From Rhodopseudomonas palustris JSC-3b (GTDB lineage: Bacteria; Pseudomonadota; Alphaproteobacteria; Rhizobiales; Xanthobacteraceae): a stretch of DNA of 64,000 bases. Position 1 is the stretch's first letter. Every line of letters begins with the position of its first letter. The position numbers were made by a program, and so were the translations under genes. The DNA lies in contig KI632513.1 in the NCBI GenBank assembly GCA_000504425.1, forward strand, positions 2,947,276-3,011,275, read 5' to 3'. Below are positions 21,124 through 29,591 of this stretch, piece by piece. The notes beneath the pieces were generated by a model. That model was not told the DNA's origin and made no database searches. It saw nothing but the letters and a program-made list of their open reading frames with translations.

Positions 21124-21972
21124 CTACCGCGGCTGGCGGCGCTGCTCCGACGCCCCCTTGACTGCCTGCTCCAGACTGGCCTGAGCCGAGCCCGGTTTGA
21201 GCGGCTGCTGCTGGCTGTCATGCGGCGCCCAGCCGGACAGCCACACCAGCTCAAAAGTGGCGCGGATCCGGCCATCGGCATCGGAAAAGCGCTCGGCATA
21301 AAGCTGCGCCATGCGCGTCAGCGTGGCGCGGCGTAGCGGCTGGCGCCGTCGCTCCACCAGCACGTTGGTGGCGCCCATGCGCCGCAAATCCTGCATCAAG
21401 GCGAAGGCGTGGTCGTAGCGCACCACCACGCGATCGACGTCAGTCACCGGCAAGGCAAAACCGGCGCGTTGCAAGAGCGCGCCGAGATCGCGCAGATCGG
21501 CGGCCGGCGCGACCCGCGGCGACACCCCACCCTCGATCTCGGCTTCGGCAGCGGCGAAGGCCTGGCGCAGCTCGGTGAGCGTGTCGCCGCCGGTCAGCAC
21601 CGCCAACAACAACCCGTCCGGCTTCAGCGCCCGCCGCAACTGCGCCAGCACGCCGGGCAGATCGTTGACGAATTGCAGCGCCAGCGCTGATACCACGAGA
21701 TCAAGCGATTGCGGCGCGAGGCGAAGATGCTCATCGTCGGGCACTTCCACCGCTTGAAGCGCGCCAAGCCGTCCTGCCAGCGCACTGCGCAGCTGTGCGG
21801 TCGGCGTGCCGAGATCGGCGGCGCACCTAAAATCGCGTAGCACCGCGTGCAGCCGATCGGTCATCTCCTCGGTGACGCGATCGAGCAGAAAGGTCGCCGG
21901 ACCGCGCACAGCAGCGCGTTCCAGCCTGCGCCGCAACTGCGCGCGATCGAACAACAGCGGACCCGCAGCCAT
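21124..21972 (-). CDS. SAM-dependent methyltransferase-like protein (BioC/NDUFAF5 type)
   Basis: The product is about 282 residues from ATG 21972 (a GTG at 21978 is also possible). It begins with FDRAQLRRRLERAA, as in BioC and the mitochondrial complex I assembly factor NDUFAF5, and has the methyltransferase segments SLDLVVSALALQFVNDLPGVL and RALKPDGLLLAVLTGG. Motif I, normally a glycine-rich DxGxGxG loop, reads DLGTPT at residues 53-58, so cofactor binding may be altered. The C-terminal end is Gln-rich. It lies directly after the 100-residue gene at 21981 and is divergent from comF. Substrate unknown. Confidence 0.75.
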   Translation of the reverse strand: MAAGPLLFDRAQLRRRLERAAVRGPATFLLDRVTEEMTDRLHAVLRDFRCAADLGTPTAQLRSALAGRLGALQAVEVPDDEHLRLAPQSLDLVVSALALQFVNDLPGVLAQLRRALKPDGLLLAVLTGGDTLTELRQAFAAAEAEIEGGVSPRVAPAADLRDLGALLQRAGFALPVTDVDRVVVRYDHAFALMQDLRRMGATNVLVERRRQPLRRATLTRMAQLYAERFSDADGRIRATFELVWLSGWAPHDSQQQPLKPGSAQASLEQAVKGASEQRRQPR

Positions 21973-21980
21973 CGCCACGC

Positions 21981-22283
21981 TTAGTTGAGCTTTGACGCCG
22001 CGGCCGGGCTCTGCTGCGGCGCTTCCAGCATCTTCAACACCGCATCGAGCGCGTTGCGCAGATGCTGCGCGCCGGCATGGCTGCAGCGCAGCCGCGCGGT
22101 GGTGACGAATTTCACCTCGACCGAACCATCCGCCAGCGGATTGAGCGTGCGCGCCGCAAGCTCGATCTCGACCGCATTGGCCATCACGCCATGGGCCGGC
22201 GCGATATCGAAATAGACATGCGGCGCATTGTTGAGATCGATATAGGTCACGGTTTCAGCCGGTTTTGCCTTCGGGTCGGACAA
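21981..22283 (-). CDS. Conserved small protein of unknown function
   Basis: I chose a TTG at 22283 because AAGGAG lies six bases upstream; a GTG at 22304 would add seven residues and lacks such a site. The roughly 100-residue protein has no signal peptide or membrane segment. It contains TYIDLNNAPHVYFDIAPAHGVMANAVEIELAAR and a helical C-terminus with QHLRNALDAVLKMLE. I do not recognise the family. Its stop is eight bases before the methyltransferase ATG, so the two form an operon. Confidence 0.65.
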   Translation of the reverse strand: MSDPKAKPAETVTYIDLNNAPHVYFDIAPAHGVMANAVEIELAARTLNPLADGSVEVKFVTTARLRCSHAGAQHLRNALDAVLKMLEAPQQSPAAASKLN

Positions 22284-22422
22284 AGCGATCTCCTTGGTTT
22301 GCACACACGCGCGTGAGGGCGCTTGGCGCGCCCTCGTCGCCGGACACCATCGCCCCGTTCGAGCCTTGCGGCAAGTTGCGGCGCCAGCTTGACGCTGACC
22401 TGCGGCAAGCTAGCCTTTCGCC

Positions 22423-23247
22423 ATGCAGGCGGAACCTCCGATGGTGCAGGCCAACGCGGCAGCCGGCGTGATGCGCGCCGGCGTGCGGCTGCGCGAGGCG
22501 CTGTGGCGCGTCTGCAGACGCGGTGCGCAGGCCGTGCTTGATGTCACGCTGCCGACGCTATGCCTGAACTGCCGCGAGCCGGTGGCGGGCGACGGGCTGT
22601 GCGCGGCGTGCTGGTCGAAGCTCGGCTTCATCGAGCCGCCTTATTGCGAACGGCTCGGCATTCCGTTCGTTTATGATCCCGGCCCCGGCCTGTTGTCGAT
22701 GCAGGCGATCGCCGCGCCGCCGGCCTATGCGCGGGCGCGCGCCGCGGTGCGCTATGACGAGGTGGCGCGCAGCCTGGTGCATGCGCTGAAATTCCATGAC
22801 CGCGTTGAGCTGGCGCCCACCATGGGGCGCTGGATGGCGCGCGCGGCGGCGCCGCTCCTCGCCGACGCGGATCTGATCGTGCCGGTGCCGCTGCATTGGC
22901 GGCGCGGTTTTTCGCGGCGCTACAATCAGTCCGGCGCGCTCGCGCTGGCGATCAGCCGGACCAGCGGCCGGCCGCTCGCCGGCGATGTGCTGCGGCGAAT
23001 CCGCCCAACGGCGCATCAGATCGGCCTGTCGCGCGCTGAACGGGCCGCCAATGTGCAGGGTGCATTCAGGGTGCCGCCAGAGCGCGCCAGCGCGGTGCAG
23101 GGCCGGCGGATTCTGCTTGTTGACGACGTGCTGACCTCGGGCGCCACCGCCGATGCCTGCGCGCGGGCACTGCTGCGCGCTAAGGCGGCGTCGGTCGATC
23201 TGGTGGTGTTTGCGCGGGTTGTGGACACTCCGGGCTCCCCCATATAA
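22423..23247 (+). CDS. comF: ComF family phosphoribosyltransferase-like protein
   Basis: The 274-residue protein has an N-terminal zinc ribbon with Cys47, Cys50, Cys60 and Cys63 (CLNCREP ... CAACW) and a C-terminal type I phosphoribosyltransferase domain with the PRPP-binding loop LLVDDVLTSGAT near residue 233. ComF homologs take part in DNA uptake in competent bacteria and are kept in many non-competent ones with unclear roles. It is divergent from the 21981 operon and 30 bases upstream of grxC. Confidence 0.9.
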   Translation: MQAEPPMVQANAAAGVMRAGVRLREALWRVCRRGAQAVLDVTLPTLCLNCREPVAGDGLCAACWSKLGFIEPPYCERLGIPFVYDPGPGLLSMQAIAAPPAYARARAAVRYDEVARSLVHALKFHDRVELAPTMGRWMARAAAPLLADADLIVPVPLHWRRGFSRRYNQSGALALAISRTSGRPLAGDVLRRIRPTAHQIGLSRAERAANVQGAFRVPPERASAVQGRRILLVDDVLTSGATADACARALLRAKAASVDLVVFARVVDTPGSPI

Positions 23248-23277
23248 TGAGCCCAACTTTGTCAATCCGAGTGTGAC

Positions 23278-23550
23278 ATGACTGCTGCCATCGAAATCTT
23301 CACGCGGCCGGGCTGCGGCTATTGCAGCGCGGCCCGTTCGTTGCTGACCCGCAAGAACGCCGCCTTCACCGAATACGACGTGTCGGTCGATCCGACTTTC
23401 CGTGACCGGATGGCGGAGCGGGTCGGCCCCGGCGCCACTTTTCCGCAGATCTTCATCGGCAATCAGCATGTCGGCGGCTGCGACGACCTCTATGCGCTGG
23501 ATCGCGAGGGCAAGCTCGACGCAATGCTGGCCGGCACGGCTGGCCCATGA
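23278..23550 (+). CDS. grxC: Glutaredoxin 3
   Basis: This 90-residue dithiol glutaredoxin has the active site CGYC at residues 13-16 and the glutathione-binding segments TFPQIFIGNQHVGG and CDDLYALD. It uses glutathione to reduce protein disulfides. Its last codons overlap the ATG of the C-N hydrolase (ATGA), so the two are translationally coupled. Confidence 0.95.
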   Translation: MTAAIEIFTRPGCGYCSAARSLLTRKNAAFTEYDVSVDPTFRDRMAERVGPGATFPQIFIGNQHVGGCDDLYALDREGKLDAMLAGTAGP

Positions 23551-24425
23551 GCAACGCCGGCAATTTTACCGCGGCGCTGGTGCAATTGCGCGCCGGCCTG
23601 CGCCCGGAACCCAATCTCGAACAGGCCACCAGCCTGATCCGCGAAGCCGCCGCCTCTGGCGCTGACTACGTGCTCACGCCCGAGGTGAGCAACATGATGC
23701 AGCTCAACCGCGAGGCGCTGTTTGCGCAGCTGGCCAGCGAGGCGGACGATCCGTCGCTGCGCGCCTATCGCGCGCTCGCCAAAGAGCTGAACATCCATCT
23801 GCATATCGGTTCGCTGGCGCTGAAAGCCTCGCCCGATCGCGCGGTGAACCGCTCGTTCCTGATCTCGCCGCAGGGCGCGATCCTGGCGAGCTATGACAAG
23901 ATCCATATGTTCGACATCGATCTCGATAATGGCGAAAGCTATCGGGAATCGGCGAACTACCAGCCCGGCGAAACCGCGGTGCTGGCCGATCTGCCTTGGG
24001 GCCGGTTCGGACTGACGATCTGCTACGATCTGCGCTTTCCGGCGCTGTACCGCGCGCTCGCCGAAGCGGGCGCGTCGTTCATCACCGTGCCCTCGGCGTT
24101 CACCCGGCCGACCGGCGAAGCGCATTGGCACACCTTGCTGCGCGCGCGCGCCATCGAAAACGGCTGCTTCATTTTCGCCGCCGCGCAAGGCGGGCTGCAT
24201 GAAAACGGCCGCGAGACCTTTGGTCACTCGCTGATCGTCGATCCATGGGGCGAAGTGCTGGCGGAAGGCGGCGTTGATCCCGGGGTGATCATGGCCACCA
24301 TCGATCCCAGCAAGGTCACCAAGGTACGCAAGTCGATTCCGTCGCTGCGTCACGGCCGGCGTTTTTCCGTGATCGAACCGAAGACGCCGCCCGGCCATCT
24401 GCATCTGGTGCGGGACCCGACATGA
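23547..24425 (+). CDS. Carbon-nitrogen hydrolase (Nit-type omega-amidase)
   Basis: The 292-residue nitrilase-superfamily enzyme has the full Glu-Lys-Cys triad: Glu46 (LTPEVSN), Lys118 (SYDKIHMFD) and Cys159 (TICYDLRFPALY). The last block and the length match the Nit1/Nit2 branch, whose members hydrolyse deaminated glutathione or alpha-ketoglutaramate. Overlap with a glutaredoxin gene makes deaminated-glutathione repair an attractive but unproven role. It also overlaps the next gene by four bases (ATGA). Confidence 0.9.
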   Translation: MSNAGNFTAALVQLRAGLRPEPNLEQATSLIREAAASGADYVLTPEVSNMMQLNREALFAQLASEADDPSLRAYRALAKELNIHLHIGSLALKASPDRAVNRSFLISPQGAILASYDKIHMFDIDLDNGESYRESANYQPGETAVLADLPWGRFGLTICYDLRFPALYRALAEAGASFITVPSAFTRPTGEAHWHTLLRARAIENGCFIFAAAQGGLHENGRETFGHSLIVDPWGEVLAEGGVDPGVIMATIDPSKVTKVRKSIPSLRHGRRFSVIEPKTPPGHLHLVRDPT

Positions 24426-24907
24426 TCCGCTACGCACTGCGCTGCGAGCAGGGCCACGGCTTCGATAGCTGGTTCCCAAGCTCGTCGGCTTACGACCGTC
24501 AGGTGAAGCAGGGCCTGGTGGAATGCCCGCGCTGCGGCTCGGTCAAGGTCGAGAAGGCGATCATGGCGCCGCAGATCGCGCGCAAGAAGGGCCGCGACCC
24601 TGTCAGCGAACCGGCTGTTGCGGAGGCGGCCGCCCCGGTGCCGGCTCAGGCGCCGGCTGAACCATCGCCGCTGATGCTGTCGCAAGAGCGCGAATTGCGC
24701 GCCAAGGTGCGCGAGCTGCGCGAGCACATCACCAAGGTCGCCGACAATGTCGGATCAGGCTTTGCCGACGAAGCGCGCAAGATGCATTACGGCGAGATCG
24801 AGCACCGGCCGATCTACGGCGAAGCCTCGACTGATGAAGCGCGGGCGCTGATCGATGAGGGCATCGAGGTGATGCCGCTGCCGCTGCTGCCGGACGAGCG
24901 CAACTGA
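24422..24907 (+). CDS. DUF1178 family protein
   Basis: This 161-residue protein starts MIRYALRCEQGHGFDSWF and has Cys8, Cys35 and Cys38 (CPRCGS), which suggests a small zinc ribbon, then an Ala/Pro-rich linker and a conserved C-terminal helix-rich part with VGSGFADEARKMHYGE. DUF1178 has no established function. It is the last gene of the overlapping grxC / hydrolase / DUF1178 string, a linkage that suggests a common transcript. Confidence 0.88.
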   Translation: MIRYALRCEQGHGFDSWFPSSSAYDRQVKQGLVECPRCGSVKVEKAIMAPQIARKKGRDPVSEPAVAEAAAPVPAQAPAEPSPLMLSQERELRAKVRELREHITKVADNVGSGFADEARKMHYGEIEHRPIYGEASTDEARALIDEGIEVMPLPLLPDERN

Positions 24908-24947
24908 CGACCTTTGGTCGTCATCGCGGGCGCAGACGACCTCTCAC

Positions 24948-25067
24948 CGTCATTGCGAGCGCAGCGAAGCAATCCAGTGGGCTTTATTCAGCAAATCTGG
25001 ATTGCTTCGTCGCGTAGCCTGTGCCCGGACGGCGCACAGCGCCGATCCGGGTACTCCTCGCAATGAC
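24948..25067. repeat. Family A palindromic repeat, copy 8, interrupted
   Basis: The left arm, loop and most of the right arm are intact, but the right arm is split near 25018 by about 35 bases (GTGCCCGGACGGCGC...GCCGATCCGGGTAC) before TCCTCGCAATGACG resumes. The inserted piece is itself a palindrome similar to one at 3134-3165. Confidence 0.85.
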
Positions 25068-25085
25068 GAGGAAGTCAGCGGATGG

Positions 25086-25187
25086 CGTCATTCCGGGATG
25101 CGCGCCTTTGCGCGCAGACCCGGAATCTCTCTGTTATCAGCCTTGGCTTCCAGGCTCGCACGGTACGGCACGCCGCGGAGTGACGAC
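25086..25187. repeat. Family B repeat, copy 3
   Basis: GCGTCATTCCGGGATGCGCGCC...GCGCAGACCCGGAATCTCT matches the 13036 and 13312 copies and continues into GGCACGCCGCGGAGTGACG. No gene is supported from 24908 to 25222. Confidence 0.75.
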
Positions 25188-25222
25188 TTGAAAGCCGCGC
25201 AGCACTGCGGGAAAGTGCTGCC

Positions 25223-25660
25223 ATGACCCCCGACTCGGTGCTGTCCTGGCAATTCTGGGCGCTGCTGGCAGCGCTGTTTGCGGCGCTGACCGCGATCTTT
25301 GCCAAGATCGGCGTCACCGAGATCGACTCCGACCTCGCCACCTTGATCCGCACAATGGTGGTGCTGATCAGCCTGGCGCTGTTGGTGTTCGCCACTGGCA
25401 AGCTCGCCAACCCCGCGACCATCAGCCCGAAGACCTGGCTGTTCCTGGTGTTGTCCGGGCTGTGCACCGGCGCGTCCTGGCTGTGCTATTTCCGCGCGCT
25501 CAAGCTTGGGCCGGCGTCGCTGGTCGCGCCGATCGACAAGCTGAGCGTGGTGCTGGTGGCGCTGTTTGCGTTTGCGGTGCTCGGCGAACGGCCGACGCTG
25601 CAACAATGGCTCGGCATTGCCTTGATCGGCGCCGGCGCGGTGCTGATCGCGGTGCGGTAG
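25223..25660 (+). CDS. Half-size EamA/DMT-type membrane protein
   Basis: The 145-residue protein has about five hydrophobic helices and a single EamA domain (WFLVLSGLCTGASWLCYF-like block, then APIDKLSVVLVALFAF and a final helix GIALIGAGAVLIAV). Full DMT transporters have two such domains and about 290 residues, so this one probably works as a dimer, like other four- or five-helix members. The substrate is unknown. It converges on a full-length DMT gene, with six bases between their stops. Confidence 0.85.
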   Translation: MTPDSVLSWQFWALLAALFAALTAIFAKIGVTEIDSDLATLIRTMVVLISLALLVFATGKLANPATISPKTWLFLVLSGLCTGASWLCYFRALKLGPASLVAPIDKLSVVLVALFAFAVLGERPTLQQWLGIALIGAGAVLIAVR

Positions 25661-25666
25661 CGGCGG

Positions 25667-26566
25667 CTATACGGCAATCAGCATCGCCACCCCGGCGACG
25701 ATCATCACGGTGCCGATCAATTCACGCGGCAGCAGCGGCTGCTTGAACGTGTAGTAGGCCACCGCCTGCGCGAACACCACTTCCACCAGCGCCAGCGTGC
25801 GGACATTGGCGGCGGCGGTGAGCGCGAACGCCAAAAACCAGAATTGCGAGGCCAGCGCGCCGACAAAGCCGGCCGCCATCGACGGTCGCCACAGTCGAAA
25901 AATCTCGCGCAGCGCCTGCGGCTGGCGCAGCCCGAGATAGAGCAGCATCAGCAGCGTTTGCAGGCCGAGCGTGAACAGCAGCGTGGTGGTGGCCGCGGTG
26001 ACGAATGACACCTCCGGCACCGCCAAAATCGCGCCGCGAAAGCCGACCGCCGACAGCGCGAAGCCAGCCGCGGCCGCCAGCCCGAGCACGGTCGGGCGCA
26101 GGCTGCCAAAACCCTTGGCGCCGCCGGGACGCAGCGCGGTGATCACCACGCCCAAAGTGGCGATCACGATCGCCAGCACTTTGGGCCAGGTGAGATGATC
26201 GCCGAGAAACACGAAGCCGAACATCGCGGTCTGAATGGCTTCGGTTTTCAGATAAGCGGTGGTGACCACGAATGAGCGATCGGTCATCGCCGCCAGCATC
26301 AAGCCCGTGCCGGCGATCTGGCTGACCGCGCCGAGCACCAGCCAGGGCCAGAACGCCGCGGTCGGCTGCGGCAGCGGATCGCCGGTGGCGAGCATCACCG
26401 CGACGAAGAACAGGATCGCGAACGGAAAGCCGAACAGAAAGCGGATCGCGGTCGCGCCCCAGGTGCCGAGCGGCCCGGTGAGATGGCGCTGCATGGCATT
26501 GCGCGCCACCTGGCCGACCGCGCCGACCAGCGTGAAGGGAATCCAGAGCGTGGCGACAGACAACAT
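25667..26566 (-). CDS. EamA/DMT family transporter
   Basis: The 299-residue protein has about ten transmembrane helices in two EamA repeats. It starts MLSVATLWIPFTLVGAVGQVARNAMQ and has the typical FVVTTAYLKTEAIQTAMFGFVFLGDHLTW and AQAVAYYTFKQPLLPRELIG segments. The family exports amino acids, nucleotides or drugs; the substrate cannot be predicted. It is convergent with the half-size gene at 25223. Confidence 0.88.
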   Translation of the reverse strand: MLSVATLWIPFTLVGAVGQVARNAMQRHLTGPLGTWGATAIRFLFGFPFAILFFVAVMLATGDPLPQPTAAFWPWLVLGAVSQIAGTGLMLAAMTDRSFVVTTAYLKTEAIQTAMFGFVFLGDHLTWPKVLAIVIATLGVVITALRPGGAKGFGSLRPTVLGLAAAAGFALSAVGFRGAILAVPEVSFVTAATTTLLFTLGLQTLLMLLYLGLRQPQALREIFRLWRPSMAAGFVGALASQFWFLAFALTAAANVRTLALVEVVFAQAVAYYTFKQPLLPRELIGTVMIVAGVAMLIAV

Positions 26567-26720
26567 GGCGGCGACGATGGGCGCGAGCGGCTGCGAAGCA
26601 ATGATGGCGTGGAGCGGCGCAGCGTGACCGCCACCGGCAGCGCGGTCAACTCACCCCGTCCTCATGCCGCTACGCCCAGAATGCAGGGGCGATGCCAAAG
26701 ATGTTCGGCCAGGTCGCAAC

Positions 26721-26783
26721 GCCCCCTCACCCGGATCATCGCTACGCGCTGATCCGACCTCTCCCCGCACGCGGGGAGAGGTG
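26721..26783. repeat. Family D repeat, right half
   Basis: CCCTCACCCGGATCATCG... ends in a perfect hairpin CCTCTCCCCGC-AC-GCGGGGAGAGG (26758-26781). It matches the right half of the composite at 17833-17973. Confidence 0.75.
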
Positions 26784-26791
26784 AAACACTG

Positions 26792-26821
26792 CGTCATTGC
26801 GAGCGCAGCGAAGCAATCCAG
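26792..26821. repeat. Family A half copy, copy 9
   Basis: Left arm only, between the DMT transporter and ubiG. It directly follows the family D hairpin. Confidence 0.75.
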
Positions 26822-26862
26822 CGCGGTGAACCGAAGGTTCTCGATGACGATTACGTCACCGC

Positions 26863-27627
26863 CTAACCGGCGACGTTCTCCGCCACCATCATGTAATTGA
26901 CGTCCATGTCGGCCGACAGCATCCACTTGTCGGCGAGCAGGTTGTAGACCAGCCCAGACTGTTCGGTGACGGTGAGCTTGCTGTCCTGCAAAAAGCGCGT
27001 CAGCTCGTCAGGGGTGACGAACTTGTCCCACTGATGGGTGCCGCGCGGCAGCCAGCGCATCACATATTCCGCGCCGACGATGGCGAGCGCAAAACTCTTC
27101 CAATTGCGGTTGAGGGTCGCCACCACCATCATGCCGGTCGGCTTCATCATCGCCGCGCAGCGCGACAGGAATGCGCGCACGTCGGTGACGTGCTCGATCA
27201 CCTCCATCGCCAGCACGATGTCGAAACGCTCGCGCGGGTCCATCTGCTCAACGGTGGTGTTGCGATAATCGATCGACAGCTGCGACTTGTCGGCGTGCAG
27301 CTTGGCGGCGGCGATATTGGTGGCGGCGGGATCGATGCCGATCACCTGGGCGCCAAGGCGGGTGAACGGCTCGCACAAAAGTCCGGCGCCGCAGCCGATA
27401 TCGATCATGCGCAGGCCGGCCAGGCAGCTCAGGCTTTTCGGATTACGGTCGAATTTGCGGCAGGCGGCATCGCGGATGAAGGCGACGCGATGCGGATTGA
27501 TCTTGTGCAGCGGCGCCATCCGCCCGGTCGGGTCCCACCATTCGGCCGACAGCTTGGAGAACTTGGCGATTTCGGCGGGATCGACGGTCGAGGCTGCGCC
27601 GCCGGTCGGATTTGATTGCATGGCCAT
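26863..27627 (-). CDS. ubiG: Ubiquinone biosynthesis O-methyltransferase
   Basis: UbiG does both O-methylations in ubiquinone synthesis (2-polyprenyl-6-hydroxyphenol and demethylubiquinol). The protein has the UbiG N-terminus (EIAKFSKLSAEWWDPTGRMAPLHKINPHR), SAM motif I (MIDIGCGAGLLCEPF), and the post-motif region EVIEHVTDVRAFL. The start is ATG 27627 (254 residues) or ATG 27621; an in-frame extension to 27816 is non-homologous. It is divergent from lysC across 324 bases. Confidence 0.95.
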   Translation of the reverse strand: MAMQSNPTGGAASTVDPAEIAKFSKLSAEWWDPTGRMAPLHKINPHRVAFIRDAACRKFDRNPKSLSCLAGLRMIDIGCGAGLLCEPFTRLGAQVIGIDPAATNIAAAKLHADKSQLSIDYRNTTVEQMDPRERFDIVLAMEVIEHVTDVRAFLSRCAAMMKPTGMMVVATLNRNWKSFALAIVGAEYVMRWLPRGTHQWDKFVTPDELTRFLQDSKLTVTEQSGLVYNLLADKWMLSADMDVNYMMVAENVAG

Positions 27628-27846
27628 GGCTTGCGCCGTTGCTCCTATCGGGCAGTGATCGAGTTGCGAAACGCCGACGGCGCCGCGATGGTTCGGATGG
27701 TTCGCCTCATACAGCACCGCTCTTTCGGTTGCAGCGTCGAACTCCGTTTCCGACCATCGCTGTCCCCTGACAAGCGCGATCGCCCGACAGGGGGTTTTGG
27801 CGGTCCAAGCCGGCATGCTCCCCGCCTCGACGGTGCCGAGGCGCGG

Positions 27847-27875
27847 TTGCTTGCCCGCGATCGCATCGGTATGTA
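27847..27875 (+). promoter_or_regulatory. Candidate lysC promoter
   Basis: TTGCTT (27847-27852) and TATGTA (27870-27875) are 17 bases apart, giving a leader of about 70 bases before the lysC ATG. This lies in the 324-base spacer divergent from ubiG, where I saw no other feature and no lysine riboswitch. Confidence 0.5.
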
Positions 27876-27951
27876 TACGCGCCTTCCGGCGCCGCGTCGC
27901 GGATTCCGCGATATTCCTTACTCGTTGTTTTCAGGGATTGCACTATCGGTC

Positions 27952-29205
27952 ATGGGCCGGCTCGTCATGAAATTCGGCGGCACGTCCGTCGCCAATCTCG
28001 ATCGCATCCGCAACGTCGCGCAGCACGTTAAGCGCGAAGTGGATGCCGGCCATCAAGTTGCGGTGGTGGTGTCGGCCATGTCCGGCAAAACCAACGAGCT
28101 GGTGGCGTGGTGCCGTGACGCCTCGGCGATCCACGATGCCCGGGAATACGACGCCGTGGTCGCCTCGGGCGAGCAGGTGACGTCGGGCCTGCTGGCGATT
28201 GCGCTGCAGGCGATCGGCATCCAGGCGCGCTCCTGGCAGGGCTGGCAGATCCCGATCCTGACCAGCGACGCCCATGCGTCGGCGCGCATCGTCGATATCG
28301 ACGGCAGCGAGATCATCAAGCGCTTCGAGGAGCGCAAGGAAGTGGCGGTGATCGCCGGCTTCCAGGGCATTCATGCCGAAACCGGCCGAATCACCACGCT
28401 TGGCCGCGGCGGTTCCGACACCTCGGCGGTGGCGATCGCGGCGGCGGTGAAGGCCGATCGCTGCGACATCTACACCGACGTCGATGGCGTCTACACCACC
28501 GACCCGCGGGTGGTGCCGAAGGCGAAGCGGCTCGACAAGGTGGCTTTCGAGGAAATGCTGGAACTGGCGTCGCAGGGCGCCAAGGTGCTGCAGGTCCGTT
28601 CGGTGGAACTCGGCATGGTGCACAACATGCCGATCTTCGTACGTTCGTCCTTTGACAAGCCGGAAGACATTGATCCGCACGGCACGCCGCCGGGCACGCT
28701 GATCTGCAGCGAGGAGAAAATCATGGAAAATCACGTCGTCACCGGCATCGCCTTCTCCAAGGACGAAGCCCAGATCTCGGTGCGCCGGATTCAGGACAAG
28801 CCGGGCGTGGCCGCCTCGATCTTCGTGCCGCTCGCCGAGGCCAATATCAACGTCGATATGATCGTGCAGAGCGTGTCGGAAGACGGCCGCGCCACCGACC
28901 TGACCTTCACGGTGCCGGCCGCGGACTTTGCCCGCGCCAAGCAGACCATCACCTCGGCGCAGGACAAGATCGGTTACGCCAGCTTCGACAGCGAAACCGA
29001 CGTCGCCAAGGTCTCGGTGATCGGTTCGGGCATGCGCAGCCATGCCGGCGTCGCCGCCCAGGCGTTCCAGGCGCTGGCCGCGAAAAACATCAACATTCGC
29101 GCCATCACCACCTCGGAAATCAAATTCTCGGTGCTGATCGACGCCGCCTATACCGAACTGGCGGTGCGCACCCTGCACACGCTGTACGGCCTGGACCAGG
29201 CCTAG
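27952..29205 (+). CDS. lysC: Aspartokinase
   Basis: Aspartokinase phosphorylates aspartate, the first step to lysine, threonine, methionine and diaminopimelate. The 417-residue protein has the kinase N-terminal motif KFGGTSV at residues 7-13, GRGGSDTSAVAIAAA and TDVDGVYTTDPR, followed by two ACT domains (about residues 265-417) for feedback control. ATG 27952 is chosen because MGRLVMKFGGTS is the conserved start; the longer frame upstream is not homologous. The ptsP gene follows across 386 bases. Confidence 0.96.
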   Translation: MGRLVMKFGGTSVANLDRIRNVAQHVKREVDAGHQVAVVVSAMSGKTNELVAWCRDASAIHDAREYDAVVASGEQVTSGLLAIALQAIGIQARSWQGWQIPILTSDAHASARIVDIDGSEIIKRFEERKEVAVIAGFQGIHAETGRITTLGRGGSDTSAVAIAAAVKADRCDIYTDVDGVYTTDPRVVPKAKRLDKVAFEEMLELASQGAKVLQVRSVELGMVHNMPIFVRSSFDKPEDIDPHGTPPGTLICSEEKIMENHVVTGIAFSKDEAQISVRRIQDKPGVAASIFVPLAEANINVDMIVQSVSEDGRATDLTFTVPAADFARAKQTITSAQDKIGYASFDSETDVAKVSVIGSGMRSHAGVAAQAFQALAAKNINIRAITTSEIKFSVLIDAAYTELAVRTLHTLYGLDQA

Positions 29206-29268
29206 GCCCGGCGCTGTCAACAGGGCACGGCTGGCGGGGCGCTGCCGGCCGGTTGGCAGGTGATTTGC

Positions 29269-29297
29269 TTGGCAATTCAAGCTTCAATTCGCTATAC
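29269..29297 (+). promoter_or_regulatory. Candidate ptsP promoter
   Basis: TTGGCA (29269-29274) and CTATAC (29292-29297) are 17 bases apart. Transcription would begin near 29303, leaving a long leader of about 290 bases before the ptsP ATG. I see no gene or recognised riboswitch in that leader. Confidence 0.5.
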
Positions 29298-29591
29298 GGC
29301 CAGACGGGCCCGCGCGGTCCGTCGCCAACCTTCGGAAACATTCCCGCTGCCGCAAAAGCAGGATGTTTCGACCGATCCGACTGCACCGGGGCCGCTCACG
29401 CGGGTGACCCGGCACCGTTGACGGTCGATTCCGGACGGTCGGCACGACGGAGAACAGGCTCAGCAGCCGGTGCCGCGCGGCCGCATTGATCGATATCCAG
29501 GCAAAGCCGGTCGATCGGTGCGAACTGGTTGGATCTGAGTTGACCCGCGATCCGCGCCGAGCGGATCGTGGCAGTAGGGAGATGGCGGACA

